64,000 nucleotides of DNA from Polaromonas sp. GTDB lineage: Bacteria > Pseudomonadota > Gammaproteobacteria > Burkholderiales > Burkholderiaceae_C. The DNA is taken from positions 121,032 through 185,031 of the forward strand of contig JANYGP010000098.1 in the NCBI GenBank assembly GCA_025362315.1, in the 5' to 3' direction. The notes under the pieces were generated by a model. The model had not been told where the DNA came from. It did no database searches and saw nothing but the letters and a program-made list of their open reading frames with translations. Made by a program: the position numbers and the translations under genes. Below, in pieces: positions 37,915-45,658 of the stretch (positions are counted from its first letter, which is position 1; each line of letters starts with the position of its first letter).

Positions 37915-38832
37915 TCAGATGGTTGAGATACCCGATGATCCTGACCCACAAAGCAAATCCGCAAACCGCTGGATGACAGGCATATCCTGATCACGCCGCC
38001 AGATCAGATCTACCTGCATCTGTACATCCAGGTCTGGCACAGCAACCAGCCAAACACCTTTTGGCAGGCGCTGCTCGGCCACGCTTCGGGGTATCACGGT
38101 GCAACCCAGTCCGGCGGCAACCAGACCCAGTGCGGTGTTGTGGCTGGTCGCCTCCTGCGTGATGCGCGGCGAGAAGTTGCGCTCATGAAAATGGTGAATC
38201 ATCAAGTCGTAAATCAGCGGGGACTGGTCACGGCGGATAAAAATGAAATTTTCATTGCCAAGATCAGCAAGCCTCCCGGGCGGCTTTTTCGCCATGGGTG
38301 ATGTCTCCTGCACAGCGAGCAAACAGGTGTCAGTTATCCAGTGCCTGGACGCCAGTGGGCTGCCTTCCAGAGGCTCGCCTATGAAAGCCAATGCCAGGTC
38401 CAGGTGGCCTTGCATCACGCGTTGAATCATTCCGCCAGACAGTGCTGCCTCTACCTTGAAAGTGACCTCGGGGCAGTGGATGCTGTAGGTCTGCAAAGCT
38501 TGCAGCACATCAGGATGCCAGGCGTAAATTTCTGAAAATCCGATGCGCAAAATGCCTTTGGCGCCCTGGGCAGTCCGGACGGCCTGCTTGTTTGCAGAAT
38601 CTGCATCATTGATCAACTGCCGAGCACTTTTGTAGTAGGCCTGTCCGGCTGCTGTGAGCACCATGCCGCGCGTGGTGCGCGTCATCAGTTGCACACCAAC
38701 AGCTTCTTCCAGCAAGCGAATTTGGCGCGTCAACGCTGGCTGCGCAAGGTGCAAAACCTCCGCCGCCCGCCCCAGGCTGCCTTGGTCGGCCACAGTAATG
38801 AAGTAATGAAGGCGCCTTCCGTCGATATGCAT
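37915..38832 (-). CDS. LysR-family transcriptional regulator
   Basis: This 305-residue regulator has the winged helix-turn-helix at residues 5-65 (RRLHYFITVADQGSLGRAAEVLHLAQPALTRQIRLLEEAVG) and an effector-binding domain of periplasmic-protein fold (about 90-295) with ILRIGFSEIYAWHPDVL. It diverges from the RidA-like and broken Bug genes across 90 bases, where ATT-N11-AAT (38861-38877) is a candidate LysR box. Inducer unknown. It resembles aromatic or carboxylate pathway regulators of the CatR/BenM branch only in a general way. Confidence 0.92.
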   Translation of the reverse strand: MHIDGRRLHYFITVADQGSLGRAAEVLHLAQPALTRQIRLLEEAVGVQLMTRTTRGMVLTAAGQAYYKSARQLINDADSANKQAVRTAQGAKGILRIGFSEIYAWHPDVLQALQTYSIHCPEVTFKVEAALSGGMIQRVMQGHLDLALAFIGEPLEGSPLASRHWITDTCLLAVQETSPMAKKPPGRLADLGNENFIFIRRDQSPLIYDLMIHHFHERNFSPRITQEATSHNTALGLVAAGLGCTVIPRSVAEQRLPKGVWLVAVPDLDVQMQVDLIWRRDQDMPVIQRFADLLCGSGSSGISTI

Positions 38833-38860
38833 AAAAGTATTGTATGACTTGGCGTTTCAA

Positions 38861-38877
38861 ATTGTATTGGCCGTAAT
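38861..38877. promoter_or_regulatory. Candidate LysR box (T-N11-A)
   Basis: ATT, 11 bases, AAT lies in the divergent region between the LysR gene and the RidA-like gene, consistent with the T-N11-A core of LysR operators. Pattern match only. Confidence 0.3.
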
Positions 38878-38922
38878 ATTTTTGCTTGAGTATATTCAGC
38901 GAAGATTACTTATTTAGCACAA

Positions 38923-39345
38923 ATGGACTATCCCCCACCTCTGGCTCCCTTTGATCTCGAACATCTCAATTCGGTCGAGTTTGCGAAAACGGGTTTGCCG
39001 TTTTCGGAAATGGTTCGAGTCGGTGAGATGCTGTACCTGTCAGGCCAGATGGGCACACTGCCTGGCACGCTGACCCTGGTGGGCGGCGGCACAACTGCAG
39101 AGGCACGGCAAGCGCTTTTCAACATTGAACGGGCACTCAAAGCGCAAGGCTACGGCTTGCAACACGTGGTGAAGTGCACAGTCATGCTGGCCAACATGGC
39201 AGATTGGCCTGCGTTTAACACCGTCTACCAGGAGTTTTTCAAAACGCCTTTTCCGGCTCGCAGCGCATTTGGCGTGGCAGCTCTGGCTTTGGGTGGCAAG
39301 CTGGAAATTGATGTCATTGCCACTACGGGCAAGAGGTGTCAATAG
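38923..39345 (+). CDS. RidA/YjgF-family protein
   Basis: This 140-residue protein shows the RidA fold features LPFSEMVRVGEMLYLSGQMG (about 25-44), the QALFNIERALKAQGYGLQHVVKCTVMLANMADW core and PARSAFGVAALALGGKLEIDVIA at the end, where canonical RidA has Arg105 and a conserved Glu (both visible as PARS and LEIDV). RidA proteins hydrolyse reactive enamines or act in catabolic pathways of nitrogen compounds. The gene leads a probable operon with the following Bug receptor, opposite a LysR regulator, so it likely belongs to a small catabolic or uptake unit. Confidence 0.88.
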   Translation: MDYPPPLAPFDLEHLNSVEFAKTGLPFSEMVRVGEMLYLSGQMGTLPGTLTLVGGGTTAEARQALFNIERALKAQGYGLQHVVKCTVMLANMADWPAFNTVYQEFFKTPFPARSAFGVAALALGGKLEIDVIATTGKRCQ

Positions 39346-39432
39346 CCTTCAAGGAGAGGCTGCACCCAAACGCAATAGCAACGCAAAAAACAGTCAAGAC
39401 AAACAACCGATAAATTTTTAACAGGAATTTTT

Positions 39433-40416
39433 ATGACAACACGCAGACGATTCATTCAGGGCGCATCAGCTACCAGCATCCTGGGGCTGGGCATGGTGCC
39501 AGGCTTTGCACAAAATCGCTCGGACACTGTCAAGCTGGTGATTGGTTTTGCCCCTGGTGGTACGGCTGATGCCATTGCCCGACGGGTGGCTGACAGGCTG
39601 CGCGGGCAATTGGCCACCAATGTGGTTGTTGAAAATAAAGTTGGTGCAGGCGGACAGATTGCCATCACCACAGTCAAAGACAGCCCCGGTGATGGAAACA
39701 CCCTTTTGATGACGCCCTCATCTTGCTTGGCGATCTACCCGTTCACATACCCAAACAAGCTCCCCTACAAAGTCAGCGATCTGGCTCCGGTGTCAACCGT
39801 CGGGTTTTTTGACTAAGGCTTTGGTGTCGGGCCTGCAGTCCCTGAGTCAGTCAAAACCATGAGCGACTTCATCGCCTGGACCAAAGCCAACCCCACAAAA
39901 GGAACCTACGGCTCGCCGGCGCCCGGGTCCATGCCGCACATGATCGTGGCCTACATTGCCAAGCTTTCCAATCTACCCTGGACCCACATTCCATACCGGG
40001 GAGCAGCACCCGGGATTCAGGACTTGCTGGGTGGGCAAATCCCGGCAATGTCTGCGTCAATTGGCGACTTTTTGCAGCATGTCAAGACAGGAAAGCTGCG
40101 CGTCCTGGCAGTGTCCAGTGGCACCCGCAATCGCTTTGCGCCTGAAATCCCCTCCTACCGTGCTCAAGGCTTTCCGATTGTGATGCGGGAGTGGTATGGA
40201 CTGTTTTTGCCCAGTTCTGCGGATGCCAGCACGCAGCGGCGCACCGCTGCTTATGTTCAAGCTGCCTTGACGCAACCAGACATTGTCAACAGCATGAACA
40301 CCGTGGCACTGGACGTCAAACCATCCACTCCAGACGAGGTGTCCGCGCAACTCCGTGCTGATTCCGATGAGTGGCGAAGGCTCATCAAAATCATTAGCTT
40401 TAATGCAGAGTCATAA
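39433..40416 (+). pseudogene. Bug-type receptor gene interrupted by one in-frame stop
   Basis: The frame encodes a full-length TctC-family receptor: Tat/Sec-like signal (TRRRFIQGASATSILGLG), FAPGGTADAIARRVADRL, VENKVGAGGQIAITTV and later IPYRGAAPGIQDLLGGQIP. It is cut by TAA at 39814-39816 between STVGFFD and GFGVGPAVPES. The same frame continues intact to 40416, so this is one nonsense change, probably from a Tyr codon (TAT or TAC). No other lesion is visible, which points to a very recent mutation or a sequencing error. A restart at 39859 would lack the signal peptide and the ligand loop. Confidence 0.88.
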
Positions 40417-40478
40417 GAATCGATGGATATTCGGCTTGCCCGGATTGTCTGATTTGTCTGGCTTTAACCCGCTTTGTT

Positions 40479-42113
40479 TCAGCGCCGCACCACCGCGTCG
40501 CCCGGCGCAAAGTTGGCGGTCCTGATGTTGTTTTTGCCCAGGTATTCGCGCATCACATCGGCATCAACAAAGCCGGTATTGACATAGCCCGGATGGTCTG
40601 TCAGTTTGGGGTAGCCATCGCCGCCATTGGCCTGAAAGCTGTTCAGGGCCAGCCGGTAGCTTTTGGCAGGGTCAATTGGCGCACCTTTGATGCTGGCTGA
40701 TTTGACAGTGCCGCCTTCGATTACCAGAATCACGCCTGCAAAATGCGCAAATGCGCCTGATCCTGCAGTCATTTTGGCGGCGACATTCAGGTAAGCCATC
40801 AACTCTGCGCCGCTTAAAGTGACATGCGACAGCATGTTGCCAAAGGGTTGCACTTTCAGGACATCCTTGTAGGTCAGCTTGCCGGCTGGCATGGATTCCC
40901 GCACGCCGCCAGCATTCATCAGGCCCAAGTCTGCCCCGGCCTTTTGCATCATCACACTGGCAATAAAAACGCCCATGTTGGTGGGCCGGCTGCGGATGTT
41001 GTCGCGGTTGCCGTCCAGCACGCCATCGCTTTCCCCCACCACCACATCAAGCGCAGCGCGGCCGTTGTCCTGAAAGGGTTGCAACAGCGCCAGCATGGCG
41101 GAGTCTTCCTTGATCTCTGGCATGTAAGTCTGTTTGGTGTCCTTGCCATCTGCCCCTTTGATGGGGCGCTTCAGGTTAACGGGCAGCAGCGCATATTTCA
41201 CCAGTTTGAACTGTCCGTTTGTGTATTCAAAATCTGCCCGGCCAACGTACTTGCCCCATTCGTGAGCCTGCACAATCCAGGTGCCGTTCTGGCGGTCAGG
41301 TGCGCAGGCTGTGCCGGGCACATAAGCGTCGTTTCTAAAAGATGCGCCCAGTTGCTCGAGCATGCACACCGGGTTCTGGCTGTGTCCGCCAACAATCAAA
41401 TCAATGCCTTTGACTTGCCGAGCCATTTCCACATCGCCTGGCGCATTCACGCCGCTTTTGCCGTTGGTGTAATGCCCCATGTGTGTTGCTGCGATGACAA
41501 CATGCGCGCGCCTGCGCAGCTTTGGCACCAGCGTGGCAGCTTCATCAGCCGGCTTGCGAAACTCCAGGCCCACCGTATTTGCCGGATCAGTCATCTTTTT
41601 GGTGTCGTCAGTCGTCAGGCCCAGCACAGCGATTTTCAGGCCACCGCGCTCGAACATTTCATAGGGCTTGTACAGACGCTGCCCGTCTTTATAAATATTG
41701 GCAGAGATCATCGGAAAGCCTGCCCACTTCATTTGCCTGGCAAGAATCGGCAACGGTTTGTCAAACTCATGGTTGCCCAATGCCATGGCGTCGTAGCCCA
41801 TCAGCTTCATGCCTTTGAAGTCAGGCTCTGCATCTTGCGTATCGCTTTCAGGGATACCCGTGTTGACGTCACCCCCATCCAGCAGCAAGGTATGGCCACC
41901 CTCGGCGCGGACCTCAGCCCGCACACTGTCAACCAGCGTCTTGCGGGCTGCCAGTCCGCCTTCGTCATTGTTGTTCTTCCAGAATCGGCCATGGTGGTCG
42001 TTGGTATGCAGAACCGTGAGTTTGACAGTGCCTGGCAGTTGACCAGGGCCGGTGGCGCATGACGCCAGCACACAAGCGGCAGCAATGTAGAAAGAAACCT
42101 TGAGCCTGCGCAT
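40479..42113 (-). CDS. 5'-nucleotidase-family metallophosphoesterase lipoprotein
   Basis: This 544-residue enzyme has a lipobox near residue 18 (VLASC) and the metallophosphatase motifs LHTNDHHGRFW (about 35-45), LLDGGDVNTG, GNHEFDKP, TDDTKKMT and GGHSQNP. A C-terminal UshA-type substrate domain follows (GVRESMPAGKLTYKDVLKVQPFGNMLSHVTLSG). Such proteins hydrolyse nucleotides or NAD-type compounds at the outer envelope. The ATG at 42113 has a GGAG site. It converges with the broken Bug gene. Confidence 0.9.
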   Translation of the reverse strand: MRRLKVSFYIAAACVLASCATGPGQLPGTVKLTVLHTNDHHGRFWKNNNDEGGLAARKTLVDSVRAEVRAEGGHTLLLDGGDVNTGIPESDTQDAEPDFKGMKLMGYDAMALGNHEFDKPLPILARQMKWAGFPMISANIYKDGQRLYKPYEMFERGGLKIAVLGLTTDDTKKMTDPANTVGLEFRKPADEAATLVPKLRRRAHVVIAATHMGHYTNGKSGVNAPGDVEMARQVKGIDLIVGGHSQNPVCMLEQLGASFRNDAYVPGTACAPDRQNGTWIVQAHEWGKYVGRADFEYTNGQFKLVKYALLPVNLKRPIKGADGKDTKQTYMPEIKEDSAMLALLQPFQDNGRAALDVVVGESDGVLDGNRDNIRSRPTNMGVFIASVMMQKAGADLGLMNAGGVRESMPAGKLTYKDVLKVQPFGNMLSHVTLSGAELMAYLNVAAKMTAGSGAFAHFAGVILVIEGGTVKSASIKGAPIDPAKSYRLALNSFQANGGDGYPKLTDHPGYVNTGFVDADVMREYLGKNNIRTANFAPGDAVVRR

Positions 42114-42265
42114 GTTTATCTCCAGATGGGGCGGCCAGTATTGCACAAAGCCAAGGCTTGATGGCGACTGGGGATGGGGCAAATTGATCAGGCTTCAGTA
42201 GAAATCCATTTCAATAAAAAGCGCCATGAAAACTTGCTTGCCATCTGGATTTACCAGCCTTTTAT

Positions 42266-42757
42266 TTGGGCAGACTCAGAACAATAATTTTTCTGGCCTT
42301 CAGTCTTGCAGTTTCTGCTGCAATTCGCGGCAACCATTTGCTTGGACATGCGACGGGTGAATTCCCGGTACGCCGTGAAACACTTGCCTGCAACTGCAAC
42401 TGCAATCCCAATCCCAATCCTAATTTCTATCCTAATGCCAATGCCAATGCCAATGTCAATGCCATCAAGCAGCAAAGTGTGATGCTGCGCTTGCCTCTTG
42501 AGCCTGTGTTGATCAATGAACCGCACTGCGTGCGTGTGGGCATGATTGGGTTTGCCATGTTGGGCCCCATTGATGAACGCGGAAAGACCGGTAGAAATGA
42601 ATATCTGGACGACTGCCACGGACGCGTTGGCGCGGTACTGAATGCGGGCGTTGTCCAGCGGAAGGACTACTGCCACTTCACCCGCGAGTACGCGTACACG
42701 ATAGGCTGCTTTCGCGTGTCAAAAGTAATCCAAAAGATAGAGCGGTGGCACTTGTAA
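42266..42757 (+). CDS. Doubtful hypothetical protein with Asn/Pro/Ala repeats
   Basis: This 163-codon frame begins at a TTG. It has a hydrophobic N-terminus that could pass for a signal peptide (RTIIFLAFSLAVSAA), then a repeat tract of alternating Asn with Cys, Pro or Ala (residues about 43-66), and a C-terminal part with no recognised family. The opposite strand is open too, so the frame may exist only because the hexanucleotide array has no stops. I would not rely on it. Confidence 0.25.
   Translation: MGRLRTIIFLAFSLAVSAAIRGNHLLGHATGEFPVRRETLACNCNCNPNPNPNFYPNANANANVNAIKQQSVMLRLPLEPVLINEPHCVRVGMIGFAMLGPIDERGKTGRNEYLDDCHGRVGAVLNAGVVQRKDYCHFTREYAYTIGCFRVSKVIQKIERWHL
42389..42463. repeat. Degenerate hexanucleotide tandem repeat
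   Basis: Three adjacent blocks of 6-base units are visible: CAACTG (42391-42402), AATCCC (about 42404-42420) and AATGCC (about 42434-42463, with one AATGTC). They encode Asn-X dipeptides on one strand and Gly-Ile or Ala-Val dipeptides on the other. Confidence 0.7.
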
Positions 42758-42803
42758 ATCTGCATTGCCGCGTACAAGCACTGAAATATATTCATATAAA
42801 GTA

Positions 42804-42850
42804 TGTTCAGCGCAATTAAACAGGGCGTTAGCAGCTATCGAAAGCATAGT
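42804..42850. repeat. Dispersed palindromic element, copy h
   Basis: The copy reads TTCAGCGCAATTAAACAGGG then CGTTAGCAGCTATCGAAAGC, reverse orientation, with the usual GGGCG-AGCAGCTATC half well kept. It is intergenic. Confidence 0.6.
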
Positions 42851-43054
42851 AGATAAATTTTGCGTGCAGGACCTCAACCTATGCTGGAGTCTTGAAAGCA
42901 ATGCGGTGTATCAATGAATGAATCAGTCCTCTGGAAAACGCGGCTGCTGGTACTGGCAGCAAATGGCCACGTGGGTAGTTGTCTCCGGGGAAAGTACCTG
43001 TATTCAAAACAAGCGAAGATTCGTATATTCATAACACCACAATTGGAGACAAGT

Positions 43055-44059
43055 TTGACCTCGAATTTAAATTATTCACAAGCCTTCACGCGTCGAGACA
43101 TTTTGCAATTTGCCGCAGCAGGTAGTGCTGCACTTTCACTGGGCAGCCATGCCCAGTCTGCGTGGCCAGCAAAGCCAGTGACGCTGATCGTGCCTTTTCC
43201 TGCTGGTGGCGGAACCGATGCTTTTGCACGGCCGCTGTCCGCACAGTTTGCCAGGCTCGCTGGCAAGGCAATGGTGATTGACAACCGGGGCGGTGCGGGT
43301 GGAACGTTGGGTGCCAGCGTTGCTGCCAAGGCAGCGCCTGACGGCTATACGCTGTTCATGGGGGCTGTCCATCACTCTATCGCGCCCAGCATGTACCCCA
43401 AGCTTGACTACGACATTGAAAAAGACTTTGTTCCATTGGTTCTGATGGCCAACGTGCCGCAGGTGTTGGTGGTCAACCCCAAACGGGTGGATCCAGGCAA
43501 CGTGAAAGACTTCATTGATTTTGTGCGTAAAAACCCAGCCAAGCTCAACTATGGCTCTGCCGGCGCAGGGACATCACATCACCTGGCGGGAGAGCTGTTC
43601 AAAATACAGACCAAAACCTTTATCACGCATATTCCGTACCGTGGTGCAGGCCCAGCGCTGCAAGATTTGATTTCAGGCAATGTTGACATGATGTTTGACG
43701 GCTTGGGTTCATCTGCTGCGCACATCAAGGGTGGCCGCATCAAGGCGCTGATGGTGTCAGGCAACAAGCGAAACCCAGCTTTTCCTGATGTGACTTGTGC
43801 GGCTGAAGTGGGCTTGCCAGACTACACCGTGACCACCTGGTACGGCGTGTGGGCGCCCAAGGGCACGCCTGCCGATGTGCAGGCCAGAGCCATTGAAGAG
43901 CTGCGAAAAGCAGCAAGCTCTGATGAGCTCAAAGCCGTTTGGGCCAGCAATGGCGCTGAATTTGGCAACTTGAGCCAGGCGCAATTTGGCAGCTTCGTGA
44001 GCAGTGAAGTCAAACGCTGGGCTGCGGTGGTCAGGGCTTCCGGCGCCAAGCTGGATTGA
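43055..44059 (+). CDS. Bug-type periplasmic receptor upstream of matB
   Basis: This 334-residue receptor has a twin-arginine-like signal (AFTRRDILQFAAAGSAALSL) cleaved near SHAQS, then the TctC ligand loop FPAGGGTDAFARPL and DNRGGAGGTLGASVAAKAAPDGYT, and later IPYRGAGPALQDLISGNVDMMFDG. I choose the TTG at 43055, which has a GGAG site eight bases upstream and starts just before the Tat motif. The longer frame from 42914 adds nothing family-like. It is three bases before matB, so it is probably a malonate (or malonate-like) receptor. TctA/TctB are not nearby. Confidence 0.88.
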   Translation: MTSNLNYSQAFTRRDILQFAAAGSAALSLGSHAQSAWPAKPVTLIVPFPAGGGTDAFARPLSAQFARLAGKAMVIDNRGGAGGTLGASVAAKAAPDGYTLFMGAVHHSIAPSMYPKLDYDIEKDFVPLVLMANVPQVLVVNPKRVDPGNVKDFIDFVRKNPAKLNYGSAGAGTSHHLAGELFKIQTKTFITHIPYRGAGPALQDLISGNVDMMFDGLGSSAAHIKGGRIKALMVSGNKRNPAFPDVTCAAEVGLPDYTVTTWYGVWAPKGTPADVQARAIEELRKAASSDELKAVWASNGAEFGNLSQAQFGSFVSSEVKRWAAVVRASGAKLD

Positions 44060-44062
44060 CGA

Positions 44063-45601
44063 ATGAAAAACGGAAATCTTTTTGCTACCCTGCGTGACGC
44101 CTTTCCGGCTGACTTGAAGGCCATAGCGGTTGAGACTGACAATGGTTTGAACTATTCCTGGCAAGACATCGACCGCGCCACCGCCATGCTTGCCAACCTG
44201 CTTGAGTCGTTGAACTTGCCGTCGGGTGCGCGCATCGCTGTGCAGGTTGAAAAGTCAGTGGAAGCCATGCTGTTGTACCTGGCCACGCTGCGTGCAGGCT
44301 ATGTGTTTTTGCCTCTCAACACTGCCTACCAAAGTGCTGAAATTGATTACTTTATTGGCAATGCCGAGCCGGCAGTGGTGGTGTGCAGCAGCAAAAATTT
44401 CGGCTGGGTCAGCAAGATTGCTTTCAACGCTGGCACACAAAACGTTTTTACGCTGGATGATGACCGCACGGGCTCCCTGGTGCAGCGTGCTGCCCATTGC
44501 AGCGACCAGCACACGGTTGCAGTCAGGCAGGCAGATGACCTGGCTGCCATTTTGTACACCAGCGGCACCACCGGCCGCAGCAAGGGCGCGATGCTGACGC
44601 ACGGCAACATGCTGAGCAATGCGCTGGTGCTGAAAGATTATTGGGGTTGGCGAACTCGGGAGCAAGGCGGCGATGTGCTGATTCACGCGCTGCCCATCTT
44701 TCATGTGCATGGCCTGTTTGTGGCGCTGCATGGCGCGCTGATCAATGGCAGCAAGATGATCTGGTGTGCAAAGTTTGATCCTAAATTTGTGGTCAGCAAA
44801 ATGCCTGAAGCAACCATATTCATGGGTGTTCCGACTTTGTATGTGCGGCTGCTCAGTGAGCCTGGGCTTGACAAACATGTGGTGCGCAACATGCGACTGT
44901 TTGTTGCGGGTTCTGCGCCATTGCTGATTGAAACCTTCAACCAGTGGCAGCAAACAACCGGGCACACAATTCTGGAGCGCTATGGCATGAGCGAAACCAC
45001 CATGCTGACGTCCAATCCTTATGATCTTTCTCAGGGCGAACGACGTGGTGGCACCGTTGGCTTTGCACTTCCGGGTGTGCAGGTGCGGGTGCAGGGCGAC
45101 GATGGCAAAGCGCTGGGCACAAATGAGATTGGCGGTATTGAGGTCAAGGGACCAAACGTCTTTAAAGCTTATTGGCGCATGCCAGAAAAGTCGGCAGAAG
45201 AATTCACCGAAGATGGATTTTTCAAAACCGGCGACATTGGCAAGATTGACCAAAGCGGCTACATCACCATCGTTGGCCGCAGCAAGGACCTGATCATCAG
45301 CGGTGGCTACAACGTGTATCCGGCAGAAATTGAAGGCTATATCAACGAGCTGCCTGGTGTGGCGGAAAGTGCGTTGGTCGGTGTTCCACATCCTGACTTT
45401 GGCGAAGTAGGCGTGGCGGTGGTGATTGCAAAGCCAAATGCCCTGTTGAAGGCAGACACCATTGTTGCTGCGCTCAAGTCGACACTTGCCAATTTCAAAA
45501 TTCCCAAGCAATGTTTTGTGCTGCCAGAGCTGCCGCGCAACACGATGGGCAAGGTACAAAAAAACCTGCTGCGCGAGCAATACAAGTCACTCTTTACCTG
45601 A
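44063..45601 (+). CDS. matB: Malonyl-CoA synthetase (MatB-like)
   Basis: This 512-residue AMP-forming ligase has the P-loop YTSGTTGRSKGAMLTHGNM (about 168-186), the pocket sequence YGMSETTMLTSNPYDLSQGERRGGTVG, the hinge GRSKDLIISGGYNVYPAEIE and the catalytic-Lys motif NTMGKVQKN. The SETTM...GERRGGTVG stretch is typical of MatB, where a conserved Arg recognises the second carboxylate of malonate. It is linked to a Bug receptor gene three bases upstream, suggesting uptake and activation of malonate or methylmalonate. No malonyl-CoA decarboxylase (matA) is in the window. Confidence 0.88.
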   Translation: MKNGNLFATLRDAFPADLKAIAVETDNGLNYSWQDIDRATAMLANLLESLNLPSGARIAVQVEKSVEAMLLYLATLRAGYVFLPLNTAYQSAEIDYFIGNAEPAVVVCSSKNFGWVSKIAFNAGTQNVFTLDDDRTGSLVQRAAHCSDQHTVAVRQADDLAAILYTSGTTGRSKGAMLTHGNMLSNALVLKDYWGWRTREQGGDVLIHALPIFHVHGLFVALHGALINGSKMIWCAKFDPKFVVSKMPEATIFMGVPTLYVRLLSEPGLDKHVVRNMRLFVAGSAPLLIETFNQWQQTTGHTILERYGMSETTMLTSNPYDLSQGERRGGTVGFALPGVQVRVQGDDGKALGTNEIGGIEVKGPNVFKAYWRMPEKSAEEFTEDGFFKTGDIGKIDQSGYITIVGRSKDLIISGGYNVYPAEIEGYINELPGVAESALVGVPHPDFGEVGVAVVIAKPNALLKADTIVAALKSTLANFKIPKQCFVLPELPRNTMGKVQKNLLREQYKSLFT

Positions 45602-45634
45602 TGCAGACAGCCGCTTGTGCGCGGCTGTCTGCAT
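45601..45634 (+). terminator. Perfect 14-bp hairpin after matB
   Basis: ATGCAGACAGCCGC and GCGGCTGTCTGCAT pair perfectly around TTGTGC, starting on the last base of the matB stop codon. There is no following T-run, so it may protect the mRNA 3' end or act as a weak terminator between convergent genes. Confidence 0.55.
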
Positions 45635-45658
45635 GCAGCTCAGGCTGCTGCCCAAACA

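Larger units (their letters stand above)
42114..43054. other. 940-base region with repeats and no firm gene
   Basis: Between the nucleotidase and the Bug gene lie a short hexanucleotide tandem array (about 42389-42463), one copy of the dispersed element (42804-42850) and a doubtful rightward frame (42266-42757). A leftward frame (42251-42676) covers the same DNA. The last 150 bases hold the leader of the Bug-matB operon. The region may be a decayed gene. Confidence 0.5.

Noticed and set aside
40824..42062. 412-codon rightward frame opposite the 5'-nucleotidase gene
   Set aside because: The nucleotidase on the other strand has complete catalytic motifs, signal peptide and ribosome site.
42251..42676. 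Leftward 141-codon frame over the hexanucleotide repeat
   Set aside because: There is no family and no ribosome site, and its openness is explained by the Gly-Ile/Ala-Val reading of the repeat.
44255..45580. 441-codon leftward frame inside matB
   Set aside because: It is antisense of a clear AMP-forming ligase, with His/Gln-rich composition typical of shadow frames.
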